Shown here: piece after piece, positions 47,464-59,345 of the stretch
How the letters are laid out: each line of letters starts with the position of its first letter
Numbering within the stretch: the stretch's first letter is position 1
Source: Branchiostoma lanceolatum
Lineage: Eukaryota > Chordata > Leptocardii > Amphioxiformes > Branchiostomatidae
Assembly: GCF_035083965.1 (NCBI RefSeq)
Contig: NC_089732.1
Coordinates: 8,627,883 to 8,691,882, forward strand
Reading direction: 5' to 3'
Length of the DNA: 64,000 nt
Position numbers and translations under genes: made by a program
Notes under the pieces: generated by a model
What the model saw: the letters and a program-made list of their open reading frames with translations, nothing else
Databases searched by the model: none
Told to the model about the DNA's origin: nothing

Positions 47464-49598
47464 ATGCGTTGGAAGCCAATCTGATGTGCGCCGAGTGTCA
47501 CACGGTCAGGTCTTCGAGCAGAGGGCATCCCAGCATCCCTCTCTGTCTGGAGGAAGAGCGATTCGTCGTGGTTAAAGGTCACAACTTCCGAATCCTCTCG
47601 GATGACGTTCTCAAGCCCTTCCAAAATGTGATCAGCCTGTCGTTCTTGGAGGCCAACGTCACGGACGTGAGTACAGGAGCTCTCGCGAGACTTCGAAATC
47701 TCGAGTTTCTCGGGATTTTGAACAACAATTTACCCGTCCTGGAGCCGGGCAGTTTCTCCCTCCCGGAAACAAGATGGATGTCTCTGAGACAAAACAAGAT
47801 CCACACGATCGAGCCTCGTGCTTTCGATGGTTCCCTTCACATGACCCTTCTGGATCTCCATGGCAACGACCTCCATGTCGTCATGGCTGCTTCCTTCCGT
47901 GGTCTGACGTCTTTAACCTCACTTGACCTCGGGTCCAACAGGATCAAGTACGTCACATCACACGCGTTCGAATCCCTGACGTCCCTTGAATCTCTAAGCC
48001 TTGAGAGTAACGAACTAGATGCAGTCAAGAAACACTGGTTCTGTGGCCTCTCCCGCCTAGAAGTCCTCAGTCTAGAAAACAATAGGATCACGGAAATAGA
48101 TCATGGGAGCTTCCAGGCGCTTCAGGCACTGCGATCGCTCGAACTGTCCAGCAACAAACTGACATACGTTCACGCCTACTGGTTCCACAACATGACGAGC
48201 ATTGAGAAGCTCTCCCTGGCGGATAATCGGATCATTGCAGGAGCCGATGGATCGCTGACTGGGTTAGCGATAGTATTGGATCTGTGCCGCAACCCCCTGC
48301 GGTGCACGTGTGCAAGCCGGTGGCTTCGCGGGCTCGGTTTAGACAACAGCAGTCGGCCCACCTGCGTGTACCCGTTCCTGTGGCGTAGCCAAAACCGCTC
48401 GGGCCATAATGTGACGCTCCCATGTCCACTTGCAGCACTGCCCACCAGCCTGATGGTGTCCGCCTTCCCCACATCGCTTCTATCAGCGCCCCCTGTCACC
48501 TTCCACTACACATACACTGCCACCTGTCGCCTGTACTGGGAACGACAACCTCAGCTCGTGTGGATGATCGGGAACGAGAAGGGCGTGAACCTGCCAAGCG
48601 ATCTGCCTCCTGGACAGAAAACGACCTTGTCTGTATCCATGGCAACGTTTAACGTCACGGCAACGATGGAACATTCTATGTCCCAGAAGGGATGGCCCTG
48701 CCGACGATGTATCACGCTTAACTCCGGAGAGCAAACAAACGATGGCAATTCCCTGACTGACTACCTGGGCAAGACGGTGTCCACTGTGCAGGTGCGAACT
48801 CACCGTGCCATCACGCCGCTTGATTGCGTTGCAATAACTGAAGACAAAAACTTAACCATTCCGACCGCCGCTTCGTCCCAACAAACGGCAACGACGGCCA
48901 AATCTTCACTGCCTCCACCGACGACTGCCTCCTACCTCACAATGTCCAAGCAGTCCCCATCAAAGCGCGTCCTTGCGACCACGCAGCGACCTGCAGCTAC
49001 AACTTCACATGCCGCAAACAAGGAACAGGACACAGACCAAAAGTCAGAGAGTTTGTCCTGTGTCCTGATCGCATTACTGGCTTCAGCAGTGATGGGCTTA
49101 CTGACCGGCATCCCTTCCCTGTGCGTCATTCAGAAGCGGAAACGCAAAGGTCGACATCTGAAGATGATCTGGCAAGAGTCTCTAAGAAGAAGCCTCACGG
49201 CCAACAAGACTTACGCAGACGAAAAGGAAGGCAAAGTCAACACTGTGAGTAGCGAAGACAACGACCCCGACATGCTTACACCCAAATTGTACGAACCGGC
49301 GCACGAATACGAGACGTGCCCATCGCCAGCACTACGGTCACCTGTGACGTCCACGCAGGAGCGCCGCCCTGCGGATAGAAAGTCCACTGCATACACCATA
49401 CCCCAGATCACGGACAGCGACTGCGGGATGTACAGGCAGGAGGAGGACGACGCCGTCCCAGCCGACCCGAACGCTCCGCCTCTGGAGGTCTACAAAACGA
49501 GTGACGTCACCTCGGATGACGAGGGGGCTTCTGGAGAAACCGAAAGAGAATCGAGTCCCGGCATTGACTGCGATGACACATGCGAGGGAACGGCCTAA
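47464..49598 (+). CDS. LRR transmembrane receptor, exon 2 (LRRs, LRRCT, TM, tail)
   Basis: Joined to exon 1 this gives 779 residues. Order of parts: Cys-bearing N-cap; about nine 24-residue LRRs (for example LTSLDLGSNRIKYVTSHAF and LEVLSLENNRITEIDHGSF); an LRRCT cap starting NPLRCTCASRWLRGL; and a divergent ectodomain segment with WERQPQLVWM and several N-glycosylation sites. A Thr/Ser/Pro-rich stalk follows. The membrane helix is at about 599-622 (VLIALLASAVMGLLTGIPSL), then a KRKRKGR stop-transfer. The roughly 155-residue acidic tail has several tyrosines (KTYADEK, KLYEPAHEYET, LEVYKTS) that could be phosphorylated. This layout fits the cell-surface LRR receptors known to be expanded in amphioxus. 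No TIR domain is present, so it is not a Toll-like receptor. Ligand and pathway are unknown. Confidence 0.87.
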
Positions 49599-52500
49599 CC
49601 GGAAAATGCACATTTCTTTGTGTAAGACTGTAAAAAAGACAGAAAACAATATTTCAGATGACAAGAGTAGCATAACATGATGCTCTCGCTTAGATCCCCA
49701 AACCTCATTTTACATGCACAAAAGAACCAGACTTTTTTTGCTCAACGTTTTTTTCTTTTCGCAAACCATGTTCAGCTACAAAGCGGCTACAACTTTTGAA
49801 TCACACCCCTGGCGAAATATGTACAAACGGCACCTATCAGCACCTGTCTAAGTACAAACACTTCACAGCTTTACGTCCTTCCTTCTCTCCTCGCATTTCT
49901 CTCACACCAACGCGTTTAGGAAACAATGCGCGGTAAGACCTGTGATGACGTGTTTGTAAGAAGTTCCGATGACTGAGAGAAAGAAAGAAAGACTGTTTCA
50001 TCAAGAGGCAAACCACCACTCCATGTACATGTACTTCACTGCAGTTTGTCGACAAGTAGACTGTAAGGGGGCAATGTCCCAAGTTGCCCAAAGCGGCATT
50101 TTTTAAAGTAGTCAAGACACCCCCCTCGTAGGACTCCATGCACATGAATAAGTGTTTCTCTCAATTCAGACGACCGCTTTTACAAGCGCAAAAAATAACG
50201 TATTTCTTCCTTTCTCTTAGTTTCTTTTTCCTTCCTTCTTTCTTTACCCTCATACTTGTATTTCGACGACCTTAGGGAAAATAACATATCGTAAAGCATG
50301 ACAACACTCATGATCAAGTATTTGAGTTTTTCAATAGTTTATAAAGCCATGTCATTTGAAATTTTTCAGGAGTAGCACATACATATACTGTATAAGAATT
50401 AGACCATAAATCAATTGTCCCTGCAAAATTGCAAAATGCCGATATAAAAAATATCAAAATCCTGTAAACGCATTTCATATGGCTTTTGCAACAAAGATTG
50501 CTGTTTTCTGATTACAAATTAATCCATTGTCATCACATATACATGTACAACATTCAGAGATTTTCAATATTGCTGCAAGGTACATTTGCATTGCGATTAC
50601 TGTGCAAGTGTGAGCTGCAAAATTACCGAAGACATTGCACAAAAACTTAATCACTTAATCATATGCATTATTATACAATGTGTTCATTTACGATTGTCAT
50701 GACGTGTGCTGATATATTCATATATGAACAAAAAACACAACACAAATGTACATCTAGATCAAAGATAAGCCATGGTTGTTCATTTCTGAAAGTTCTGAAA
50801 ATGTTGGATTCAAAATCTCCCAAATGTGCTATGGGTATGGTAGAAAACAATAATTACATAAGGTAACCAGTATGTTTGGTCAACAGGTCTAAACACTGTA
50901 CAGATTCCGTTCCCCTTTAAGCTTTATGATATGATATGATATGACAATAATCATAACCATGTACTGGATAATCATTGATATTGTGGCAGTGGTGTACACA
51001 ATGTTATGTATAAATGTATCCATGTAGTTATAATTTGTACGAGTCAATGATTGAAAGACATCTATGACGACAACATGTTTTTGAATGACTAAGCAATATC
51101 ATGTCTTAAGAATTTGAATAAGTGTTTGTTTTCTTTTGTGCAGTAGAGAGAAGTAAACAAACCGGTGTATTTACCGTGTACACAAACTGTTACCGACCAT
51201 CAAAAAACTACTCGTCTTCAAAGAGGTGTTGAAAGATTTATGTGACAGTAACAATGAACACCTGGGCGATGACTTTTACCAGTACAAGGAACAAAAACCA
51301 GGTGTTCGTACTTGAAAAATATATATGGTGCGATCACGTGTTACACACGAGTCGACTCGGGGCTGTGTGTGAGGAGCTTTGGGCTCCTCAACTAAAGTGG
51401 AGTTTTCCTACTAGAGAACACTACTTGAGTGGCCTAGAGTTCTCCTTGCACAGCACTGAGTCGACCCCCATTCGACTAAAAAAACGCGTGTATAAATCGG
51501 GCCTACGACAGGACACTTAAGCTACAAACAAGGAAATGTTGACTGAAAATGTTCAAACAGATGTGTTGCCTTTTAGGTGACCTAACGGGTGTTGACCCTT
51601 CCCTAGATACCAAGTACAGCAAATCCAATAAGCTACATGGGGTTGATTTTATGATAGAGGCGTGCCGAGTTGGGCTTTAACAGCGAGGCGCCATATGTTG
51701 GTAATGACGAAAATTTAATGTCGCTGCAGAATTTTGACATGTATACGACTACTCAATATTTTCTATTGCCGTAAACTTAAGCAAACATACTTTAAGAAAG
51801 GCTGTCCCATAATATATGGAGGAAATAGTAAAGTGAATACGTGCGATATAGAATGGGAAAATCTTTCCCACCCTTAACCTGACAGTTTTTCAAATATCCC
51901 TCAATTTTGATCGAAATTTACGACGACGTAATTGCGGCGGTTTAATCAGAACAAACCAGGTGTGCCCGGGCGTGTTTTTCCGTAGCGTCGTTAAATGTTT
52001 GCCGGGGTTGTTTGATCGGTCCCCCGCCTGCCATGCCCCGCTGGTTACCGTACATAAGTCTCACACAACACGACCAGGCGCTGGAACAATCCTACTACCT
52101 CCTTAACGACACAACAAAAGAGAACTGGACTACGGAGTCTTGTTTGTCTATGAGAATGCCGTAAGCTTGGGGTTGTAGTTAGTACGGTACGGTCTGATTT
52201 TGTTAGTACAACAAGTGAACTGTGACAGGCGGAATGTTCTAATTATCGGGGATGACACACAGCTTAGTTTCCCATTCAAACCCAGGCATGTTGGCTGTAA
52301 GCGGGGTGTTTTGCTTTAAAGTGACGTCGCAACACGGTGTTGTGACTTCACAGGGGATTTAGAGTGATCCTCTCGATATTTGTTTAACAAGAAAAGAAAG
52401 GAGAGTCGATATTAGGGGAATTCCTGACCGATGGACCCAAAACTGTTCTGGCCATGGATAATTTTACCCCCAGTGTCATGGTAAATTGCACACGCACATG

Positions 52501-52689
52501 CAGCTCCAATATGCGTATATCAGTCTAACATAGAAAATAGGTATTACTAGTATTCTATATCAGCGATTAGATCTACATATACCTGTAGCTTTTCTTACAG
52601 CACATTCTTCCAAGACGTACCATATAGTCTTTCAGAGGTTCTGATTGTATCTTGGAGATGTCTTCTTGATGTCTAAGAGTGACTTAGTC
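49599..52689. other. Intergenic between LRR gene and ankyrin gene B
   Basis: AT-rich, with TATGA microsatellite repeats near 50928-50945. A complex of short hairpins lies at 51350-51475 (GAGTCGACTCGGGG against CTGAGTCGACCCCC, and GAGGAGC-TTTGG-GCTCCTC). No supported exons. Confidence 0.5.
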
Positions 52690-54459
52690 TTAGTCTTCAA
52701 TCTCAGTTACAGTGGACAGTCTTCTCGGTGTGGAGGTGCCGTTGTAGTACGACTCCGTGTCTGAGAACACACTGTCTCCGTGAAGCAGGGCCTCATCAGC
52801 GAGGGTCTGTAAATGTTTCAGCGTCGCCTCAGTAAACCCGAACTGTACCGCCGCCTTCTCGTCTATGTCTACGTTGGAGTTGTTTCTCAACAAGGCAGGA
52901 GCAGAGATGCGCTTGTTCGTGGCATCGTTCTTCGGAGGACTGAGAGTCAACTTGGGTGGAGTTACAGTCAACTTTTCTCTCGGAGCAGAGTCGCTCTTAT
53001 TGTCTGTGTGTACAGAGATGGATCCTCGTTTGGGTTTAGCAAGCTTGGCAGGATCGAGTCTGAAACTGTCACTTCTGTCACGATTTTCCTTCGTGTCGTC
53101 ATCCGAGTCCTTCGACCCCCTCTTCGACCTGGCGGACCTCGGTCTCCTGTTGTCGTCGGATGAAGACGCGTCGAGTTCCCGAGACCCGCGACGATTGGAC
53201 GCCGCTCTAGTGTCCGTAGTATCTTTTGTGCCTTTCCCTTCTAAGTCTTTAAGTTTAGCTGATAGAATAGTTGTTCTTACGGACATGGAGCCTCTTTTCT
53301 TAAACCTCTGTAAAACAGACGATGGTTCTTCCTTTTCTTCGGGGAGCTCGATAGTTGGTACCGCAGGAAGAGACCCTCGTTTGGCCCTGCCCAGCGTACC
53401 TCCCAGCAGAGATGCTCGGCGTTTGAATGAGTCTCTCGCCGAGGTCCCTCCGGTCGATAGGCCCTTCCTCCGGCCGCGGTCCGACAACGCGTCCGACTCG
53501 CTGTCTCCACTCTCGCTCGGCGGCGGTGTCGGCACCTTGGGCGGAGGGACCGCGCTTTTCCGGTACGACGGCGAGATTTGCACCTCAAGCACTTTGTACA
53601 GATCTTGTAGCTCAGTTCTCCAACTCGTCCGTGGCCTGATTGACCGCCAGTCAAAACTAACAGAGGGGGATGGCGTCGGGAGGTCGATACGGTTGGGTGC
53701 TGTCTTTGGTCTAAGGTGTAACATTGCGCTGGGCGGGCGGCTGCTACCCGGCCTGATCCCGACGGCGTCTCGTGCCTTACTCGGTGCACTCTGTACCCTT
53801 GACGGTGTTGTAGGCTTCTCGACAGTGTCTCTGAAACAGTTCCTATGCCTTAAGAATTGAGCCCTATGCACCTTCACTAAGTTGTATTCCTCCTTGCTCG
53901 TCTTAAGGTACGTTTCTTCCTTTGGTGTCGGTTCGACGTTTCCTACCTTAATCATGACGTCGATCACCACAGAATGGCCGTTTTTAGCCGCCTCTAGTAG
54001 AGGGGAAACCCCGGCCATGTCCCTGACATTGATCGGTTGGCTGTACTGCAATAACCTTACCACAAGTTTCCTCACGATGTCCGTCCTTCCTTTAGAGGCG
54101 GCGTGAAACAAGGCTGTCCTTCCCTGTCTGTCCTTCCTGTTCAAGTCAAAGTCAGCAGCGCCGAGCAGAACGTCTACTAGCCCCTCTGATCCTGTTGAAC
54201 AGGCGTAGCTAAGAGCGTTCCTTCCCGCCCGGTCCACAGGCCCGGCTCGGGCGCCGTGTTCTAGCAGCATCTTGGCCATGCCGATGCCCAGGTCGTGCCG
54301 AAGGCACAGGGCGCAACAGATGAGCGGCGTGCGGCCCTCCTGGTCCCGCCTGTTCACCGGCACGCCTCCCTCCTCCACCATCTCCCTCACATGGCCGAAC
54401 AACCCCTGAAGTATCGCCTCTTGTAGCGTAAGCTCCTCTAGACGAGCCGCGTGCCCCAT
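52690..54459 (-). CDS. ANKRD63-like ankyrin-repeat protein B (589 aa, intronless)
   Basis: Paralogue of the gene at 40654-41871, with the same N-terminal plan. Five ankyrin repeats lie in residues 8-180 (EGRTPLICCALCLRHDLGIG, AGRNALSYACSTGSEGLVDV, QGRTALFHAASKGRTDIVRK, AGVSPLLEAAKNGHSVVIDV), including the characteristic loop VVRLLQYSQPINVRD. Residues 215-589 form a long, highly charged and probably disordered tail rich in Ser, Arg, Lys and Pro. It includes repeated KRGS motifs (RRASLLG, AKRGSLP, KKRGSMSV, SKRGSKDSD, PKRGSISV) that look like basophilic-kinase sites. No ATG lies between the upstream in-frame TGA and the chosen ATG, so the start is firm. No intron is visible. The product is likely a cytoplasmic scaffold; its partners are unknown. 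Confidence 0.88.
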   Translation of the reverse strand: MGHAARLEELTLQEAILQGLFGHVREMVEEGGVPVNRRDQEGRTPLICCALCLRHDLGIGMAKMLLEHGARAGPVDRAGRNALSYACSTGSEGLVDVLLGAADFDLNRKDRQGRTALFHAASKGRTDIVRKLVVRLLQYSQPINVRDMAGVSPLLEAAKNGHSVVIDVMIKVGNVEPTPKEETYLKTSKEEYNLVKVHRAQFLRHRNCFRDTVEKPTTPSRVQSAPSKARDAVGIRPGSSRPPSAMLHLRPKTAPNRIDLPTPSPSVSFDWRSIRPRTSWRTELQDLYKVLEVQISPSYRKSAVPPPKVPTPPPSESGDSESDALSDRGRRKGLSTGGTSARDSFKRRASLLGGTLGRAKRGSLPAVPTIELPEEKEEPSSVLQRFKKRGSMSVRTTILSAKLKDLEGKGTKDTTDTRAASNRRGSRELDASSSDDNRRPRSARSKRGSKDSDDDTKENRDRSDSFRLDPAKLAKPKRGSISVHTDNKSDSAPREKLTVTPPKLTLSPPKNDATNKRISAPALLRNNSNVDIDEKAAVQFGFTEATLKHLQTLADEALLHGDSVFSDTESYYNGTSTPRRLSTVTEIED

Positions 54460-55020
54460 AGCTGACTTGGTCGTCAGGCACCAGGCAGGAAGTTCACGGC
54501 GTTTAACACGCTTCCCCGACCGTCAGTTCCTCATCGGTTCCGTCTCAGTTTCGTGTTTTACCCCACCGTACGTCCGTGACGGCGTCTTCGGCAGACGTTC
54601 ACTCCTCTCCCGTCCAGAAAGTTATTCCAAGCGGTCCGTGTCACTCCCGTATAGCCTCCTTCTCTAACACGATTAGCTAACGAGGAGAAAGGTGTCCAAT
54701 CCACAAGTGTGCGGGAGTAGAGGTGTAATACCTTAGTGAATCATGCTGTTTCTCCAGGCACGGATTAGCCGCTTTACTCCGCCTGGCAAAATAACCGCGT
54801 TGCCCGGCAGCCGCCCGGCCCACTTGTCACCACAGTTCACTGTTTGCCGTCACACGCCCTCTCAAACACCTGGGTCGGGTGAAAGAACTTGAAAACGTTT
54901 GGGATGTACCATCTTCCAAATGGGAGGGCGGGCTAAAGTTTATAACACTTTTCTTGCTATCATTCCTTTAATATGACACTATTGTACACCTGCATGTTTT
55001 GTGTTTATGCCATTGCTAAA
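54460..55020. other. 5' flank of ankyrin gene B
   Basis: GC-rich for the first 400 bp, consistent with a CpG-type promoter and 5' UTR, then AT-rich up to the LINE. No TATA box or other core motif recognised. Confidence 0.5.
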
Positions 55021-56430
55021 CTATTTTTTTATTCAAATTGCAACGGCAATACAAAGACCACCCAGGCAGCGTGGCTGATTTTGGGTGTCTGACACAGTAC
55101 ATACAATTCATCATCACATACAATTACAATGTTGAAAACTACGCATATATACAAATAAGGTCACTAACGTACACAATGATTTGATAATGATAATAATAAT
55201 AATAGTACTAGTAATAATAATAATACTAATAAATGACAAGTAGGTTAGAGGTTTGAGAGGTCAGAGGTCAGGGTTAACAATACTAAAGTAATTAAGATTT
55301 GAAGTAGTTTGGCATGGTAAGTTGACGTGGATGGCTTAAATGGAAGGACTATTGAAACGCTTTGTAGAGGAAATATATGCTTCGACAGCCTTAAAAAGTT
55401 TTTTGTTTGTTTGATTGACATAGCCTGGTAACCCCTGCAGTAGGGTAGACACGGACAGACGTTGTTGTGTGAGCTGGTGGACTGAAGCAGCTAGGACGTC
55501 CCTCTGGCTGTTGTAGAGCGGACAATGTAGCAGGTAGTGGGCAACAGTCTCGGAGGACGCACCGCAGGAACACAACTTGTCTTTGATCTTCATTAGATGC
55601 AGGGTGGAATGCAAGGGGCTCCAGTCCATTCTTAGCCTGGTAGCGAGGATGTTGAAGTGCCTAGAACCTAGGCGTCTGTACGCTTGATGCTGCATAGAGG
55701 TCAGGAGGTAGTCTTTGCACATTCTCTTGAAGTTGTTTAAGGTCGAGGCCTCCTTCAGTCTCTGTGGAAGTTGATTCCAGAGGGTTGATGCATGAGGGAT
55801 GAAGCTGGACCTGTACACCTTGGTTCTGCAGCGAGGGACGTGTAGGTGCGTTGTGTTGCGGAGCTGAAGTCTAGTTGACCTCTGTTCACCTCTTGTGGAG
55901 GGGATGAGCGACTGGAGGTGTGCTGGCACGAGGCCATTTGTGAGCTTGTACATCATCACCATGGAATGGTAGTGTCTCCTGGAGGCCAGACTGTCCCATT
56001 CTAGTTCCTGTGCAAGTCTGGTACTAGGAGTTCCCTTCATGGCTCCGGTTGTAAGGCAGCCTGCATGGTATTGGACTTTGTCAAGCAATTTGCTGGCTGA
56101 GCTGCAAAGATCACCTAGCAGTACAGAGGCGTACTCCAACTTAGTCCTAATCATGGTGTTGTAGGCTAGTTCAAAAGCCTCCCTACTTAGTTTTCCTCTA
56201 AGTTTACAGAGTGCACCTATAAGTTTCCTGGATTTACTGCACATTGTTTGAACGTGATCAGTCCATCTCAGGGTTTGGTGGATAGTAACTCCAAGGTGGG
56301 TGTATGACGACACTTGTTCGACGACTTTTCCAAGGATGTATATAGGTGGGAGCTGGACATTCTTCCGGTCTGACTTTATGCAGAGAACCTTACACTTATC
56401 TGGGTGAAGTTCAAGTCCCCAGTCAAGTTA
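55021..56430 (-). mobile_element. 5'-truncated non-LTR retrotransposon (LINE)
   Basis: Contains the C-terminal third of a reverse-transcriptase ORF, a 3' UTR with microsatellite-like AATAATAAT, and a 3' end matching the remnant at 5985-6050. The 5' truncation falls at about 56428, where homology ends at a stop codon. Abrupt 5' truncation is usual for LINE insertions. Confidence 0.88.
55336..56427 (-). pseudogene. Truncated LINE reverse transcriptase, C-terminal part
   Basis: The frame is open from the truncation point to the natural stop, about 363 codons. It starts in the palm/thumb region (LELHPDKCKVLCI, then YTHLGVTI) and continues with SKSRKLIGALCKLRGKLS, TMIRTKLEYASVLL, LWNQLPQRLKEASTLNNFKR and a C-terminal zinc-knuckle-like CSCGASSETVAHYLLHCPLY. 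These are typical of jockey/CR1-type reverse transcriptases and of the LINE remnants common in deuterostomes. The catalytic YxDD region and endonuclease are missing, so it cannot mobilise itself. Lack of internal stops suggests a young insertion. Confidence 0.88.
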
Positions 56431-56938
56431 ATTGCTAAACTATCGAACTCCTAACTGTCTAAAACAAGACAGAAATTAACGTTAAATTACAGTTGAGTAA
56501 AAACCCAGCGCACCCCAGTTTTTCTTAATGTAGGAGTCCTCTTGAAGACGGAGGAAGCACGCTACGTGCTAGATGCGTAAGAAAACGGATGTAGACGTAG
56601 TGAAGTATCTGAAGGAATGCCACCTGTTGACACAGGCACTGTGTCGTCTGATTCATCGTCATAAGTCGTCCGTGAGGTTTTCTCATGACGTCACAGGGCT
56701 GGTGGCGTCACCAGGAGTCAAATCCATTGTCTGGTGGTCTTTTCAGAGTTTGTTTTAAGACTTAAGTGATTTCGCGCCCTCTTAAGTGACCCCAGAAAGT
56801 AAGACACGTCACGCATCGTTTGTTGTTGTTTTAGTTCATGACAGATGTCATTCTTTCTCTTGTTTTCTTCTGCAGACGGGAAGACGAATGGATGAATCAT
56901 GTGGTATTTCACACGTACACCCATATCTAACATCTACT

Positions 56939-57134
56939 AACATAATTCCACCAGTGTACATAATTCCGCCACCCTGAAAAGATACGTCCAAACAGATGTC
57001 CAACCAACGTCCACACGTTTGTACATCTGTACTGTGTATACCTGGGAGATGCTGCACAAGAGATCTCTCAAACCTACTATTTTTCAGAGTGGCGGATTTA
57101 TGTAACCAGACGAATTAATGTTAACGGAGGTTAT
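56939..57134 (-). mobile_element. Dispersed inverted-repeat element, copy 4
   Basis: Begins ACATAATTCCACCAGTGTAC and ends GTTAACGGAGGTTATATG, the same family as 7276-7502 and 20351-20655. It shows the uninterrupted form of the site into which the 90-bp palindrome inserted in copy 2. Confidence 0.8.
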
Positions 57135-57789
57135 ATGTAACGTTAGGAAAGCTACTTGTTTCCAAAAAGCCCATTCTGTTTCCAAAATCTCCCACCATAT
57201 CTACAGTTCCAGTAGCAAGTAAGTGTTTGGTTTTCTAAAGTTTCATTTCACACAGGATATAAGAGATGACGATTATGTGCCATGAAACAGCGAATCGACT
57301 TGAATCTGCCCCTATCGCCGTACCAATTAGTCTAGTTTGCGTGTGTGTCCGCTATATAATGGATTACTATGGGTGAAGAGAATATGTTATCGGTATTTAC
57401 CTATCCCCGCGAGCTCGTCAAGCCTAGATAACAACACGGCCTTTCGGCCCGGACACGGCCAAATTGACTCCAAAACAAACTTGTACAAGCGATAACTAAT
57501 CATTAATCACAACCAAATACCGTTAACCGCAAACTGCTGTCTGTGATAGACTTGTTGGTCTGTTTACCGTGGATTAATGTCACAGCTAAAAGAATGCTAA
57601 GCTCTTCTAACTGTACCATAAATATTATCTCGGTTGTTATGTTGACTGTAGTTATCTTGGGCTGTTATCATATCAGACTCGTCAAGTATTTCTCACAGTT
57701 GTTTCGTACAGCAATAAGGAAATGTCATCGTTTTTCTTTCACACGTTTTTAGCCTTTCACATAACATACATTAGACATTGGGATGTCAT

Positions 57790-57900
57790 GGTGCCAATCC
57801 GTTCGTATCTCGGTTGGGGCTGCATCCGTATTTCGGAAGGGACGTGAAACTGGGGTCCCTTGTTCGAGGACGTGTCTTGAGCACGTTTTGACTTTACTTG
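57790..57900 (+). mobile_element. SINE body fragment
   Basis: GGGGTCCCTTGTTCGAGGAC-GTGTCTTGAGCACGTT corresponds to GGAGGTCCCGTATTTGAGGC-GAGCCACATCTCGAGCATGTT in the SINE at 33481-33950. The head and tail are absent or too diverged to place. Confidence 0.5.
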
Positions 57901-59345
57901 AAAGGGGAAGGGCTAGCAACCCCTCCCTGTAAAAATATACCCTGCTGCTGAAACAGCAAGGAAATTTTTTGCTGCCCTATGTTCTCCCATGGTGGTTAAA
58001 TACAGATTTTAAATCCTTGGTTCTACATTATCCAAGATAGCCATGTACATTGTGAGCAAACCTGTACACTTGAAGTTTCAACTGTTATGTGAATCCCGCT
58101 AACATTATGCAATAAGTCTCCCCTTTCCCCTACAAAAACATACACCCAACCAACCCTTGACATGCCATATCAGAGTGTGTCAACTCAGCGGGGCACTACT
58201 GACCCTGGATCAATATTTGAACAGCTTTTATTCCCGTGATTCAGACCAAGTCGGCTAATTAGCGAATAAAGATGGCGGTCTCAAACGACAAAGCATGTGA
58301 CGACGCCGTCGCCATGACGACCGCGGACGCTAAGAGAAGGCACGTACGACTAGAGGGTATATTGACTCCTTATAAACTATCGACCTCGTATACATGAAAT
58401 TGATTGCTAAAGAACGTGTATACGAGCGTGTAGTTGTGACATAAACAGAATGGAGGGAATGAAAGAGACCTCTATTGAGTTGTGACACATGGCTGATTTG
58501 TGCACACACTTAGGATGCTCCAGGATTTCTCTTCCTAAGACGATTGACAACCTCTGTCTTAACCTTTACACACTGAAGTAGCCGTGGGGCACCCAATTTC
58601 CTATTGGTTACAGAGTTAGGCAGCAGGGAGAAGGTTAAAAATGATGTCCTAACCATCGTAAATAAGACATGAACTGTTGGTGCGTGGATAAACTTACAAA
58701 GAATGAGACCATTCTTCAGTAATTAAGGGTAATCCCGGCGACCATCTCCAGACCGCCTGTGCGTGGGGTCGTGTGTTTACAGACGTGGTGTAGTGGCTTT
58801 ACTCTTTCCGCACTAGTGGAGAGAGGAGCACGTCTTGGTAGGAGTAAAAAAGATGAAAAGCTATGCTCTACTCTACCTTGCCTTAGTCATTGGGGGGGAC
58901 AAGTGAGTCATAAAGATAGACTTGTAAAGAAAAAGATTGTGCATAACCAATAGCAGTACAATTCAGACCGGCGGTGCCAGAAAGACAGTTTAGTGTTTGT
59001 TTTTTGCTTTTCAAAATGTTTTCCTTCGCCTTATTTTTGATCGTATGTTCTTACTTTTCGTCGTTCGTTTCATAGGGACTGTGACACATTTTCTTTTAAA
59101 TTTTGACATCCGCTCACATCAACATCTAGATTTGAATCAACTATTTACTAATTGGGTGTGAATATTGAGTGTTTTTGACCATCTGTCTAAAACGACAAGA
59201 GTCCTTATCGGCAAACGTTATGCACGCGTGGATAGCATCCATAGAATCCCATTCACTTGGCCTTATGGGGAGGGGCAGTGATTGTTAAGTCACTATTTGT
59301 CATGCGCGGTCATGGGTCAGAAGGAATCAGGTGATACCTTCACAC

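Larger units (their letters stand above)
56431..59291. other. Intergenic, no gene recognised
   Basis: Contains dispersed element copy 4 (56939-57134) and a SINE body fragment (about 57790-57900). The rest shows no coding or RNA features. Confidence 0.55.

Noticed and set aside
51350..51475. Possible MITE from GAGTCGACTCGGGG and related hairpins
   Set aside because: The arms are short and interrupted and no flanking duplication could be found.
52865..53860. 331-codon plus-strand ORF opposite ankyrin gene B
   Set aside because: It lies entirely antisense to a clear ankyrin-repeat gene, is Ser/Leu/Arg-rich as expected for an antisense shadow of GC-rich Ser/Arg codons, and has no family resemblance.
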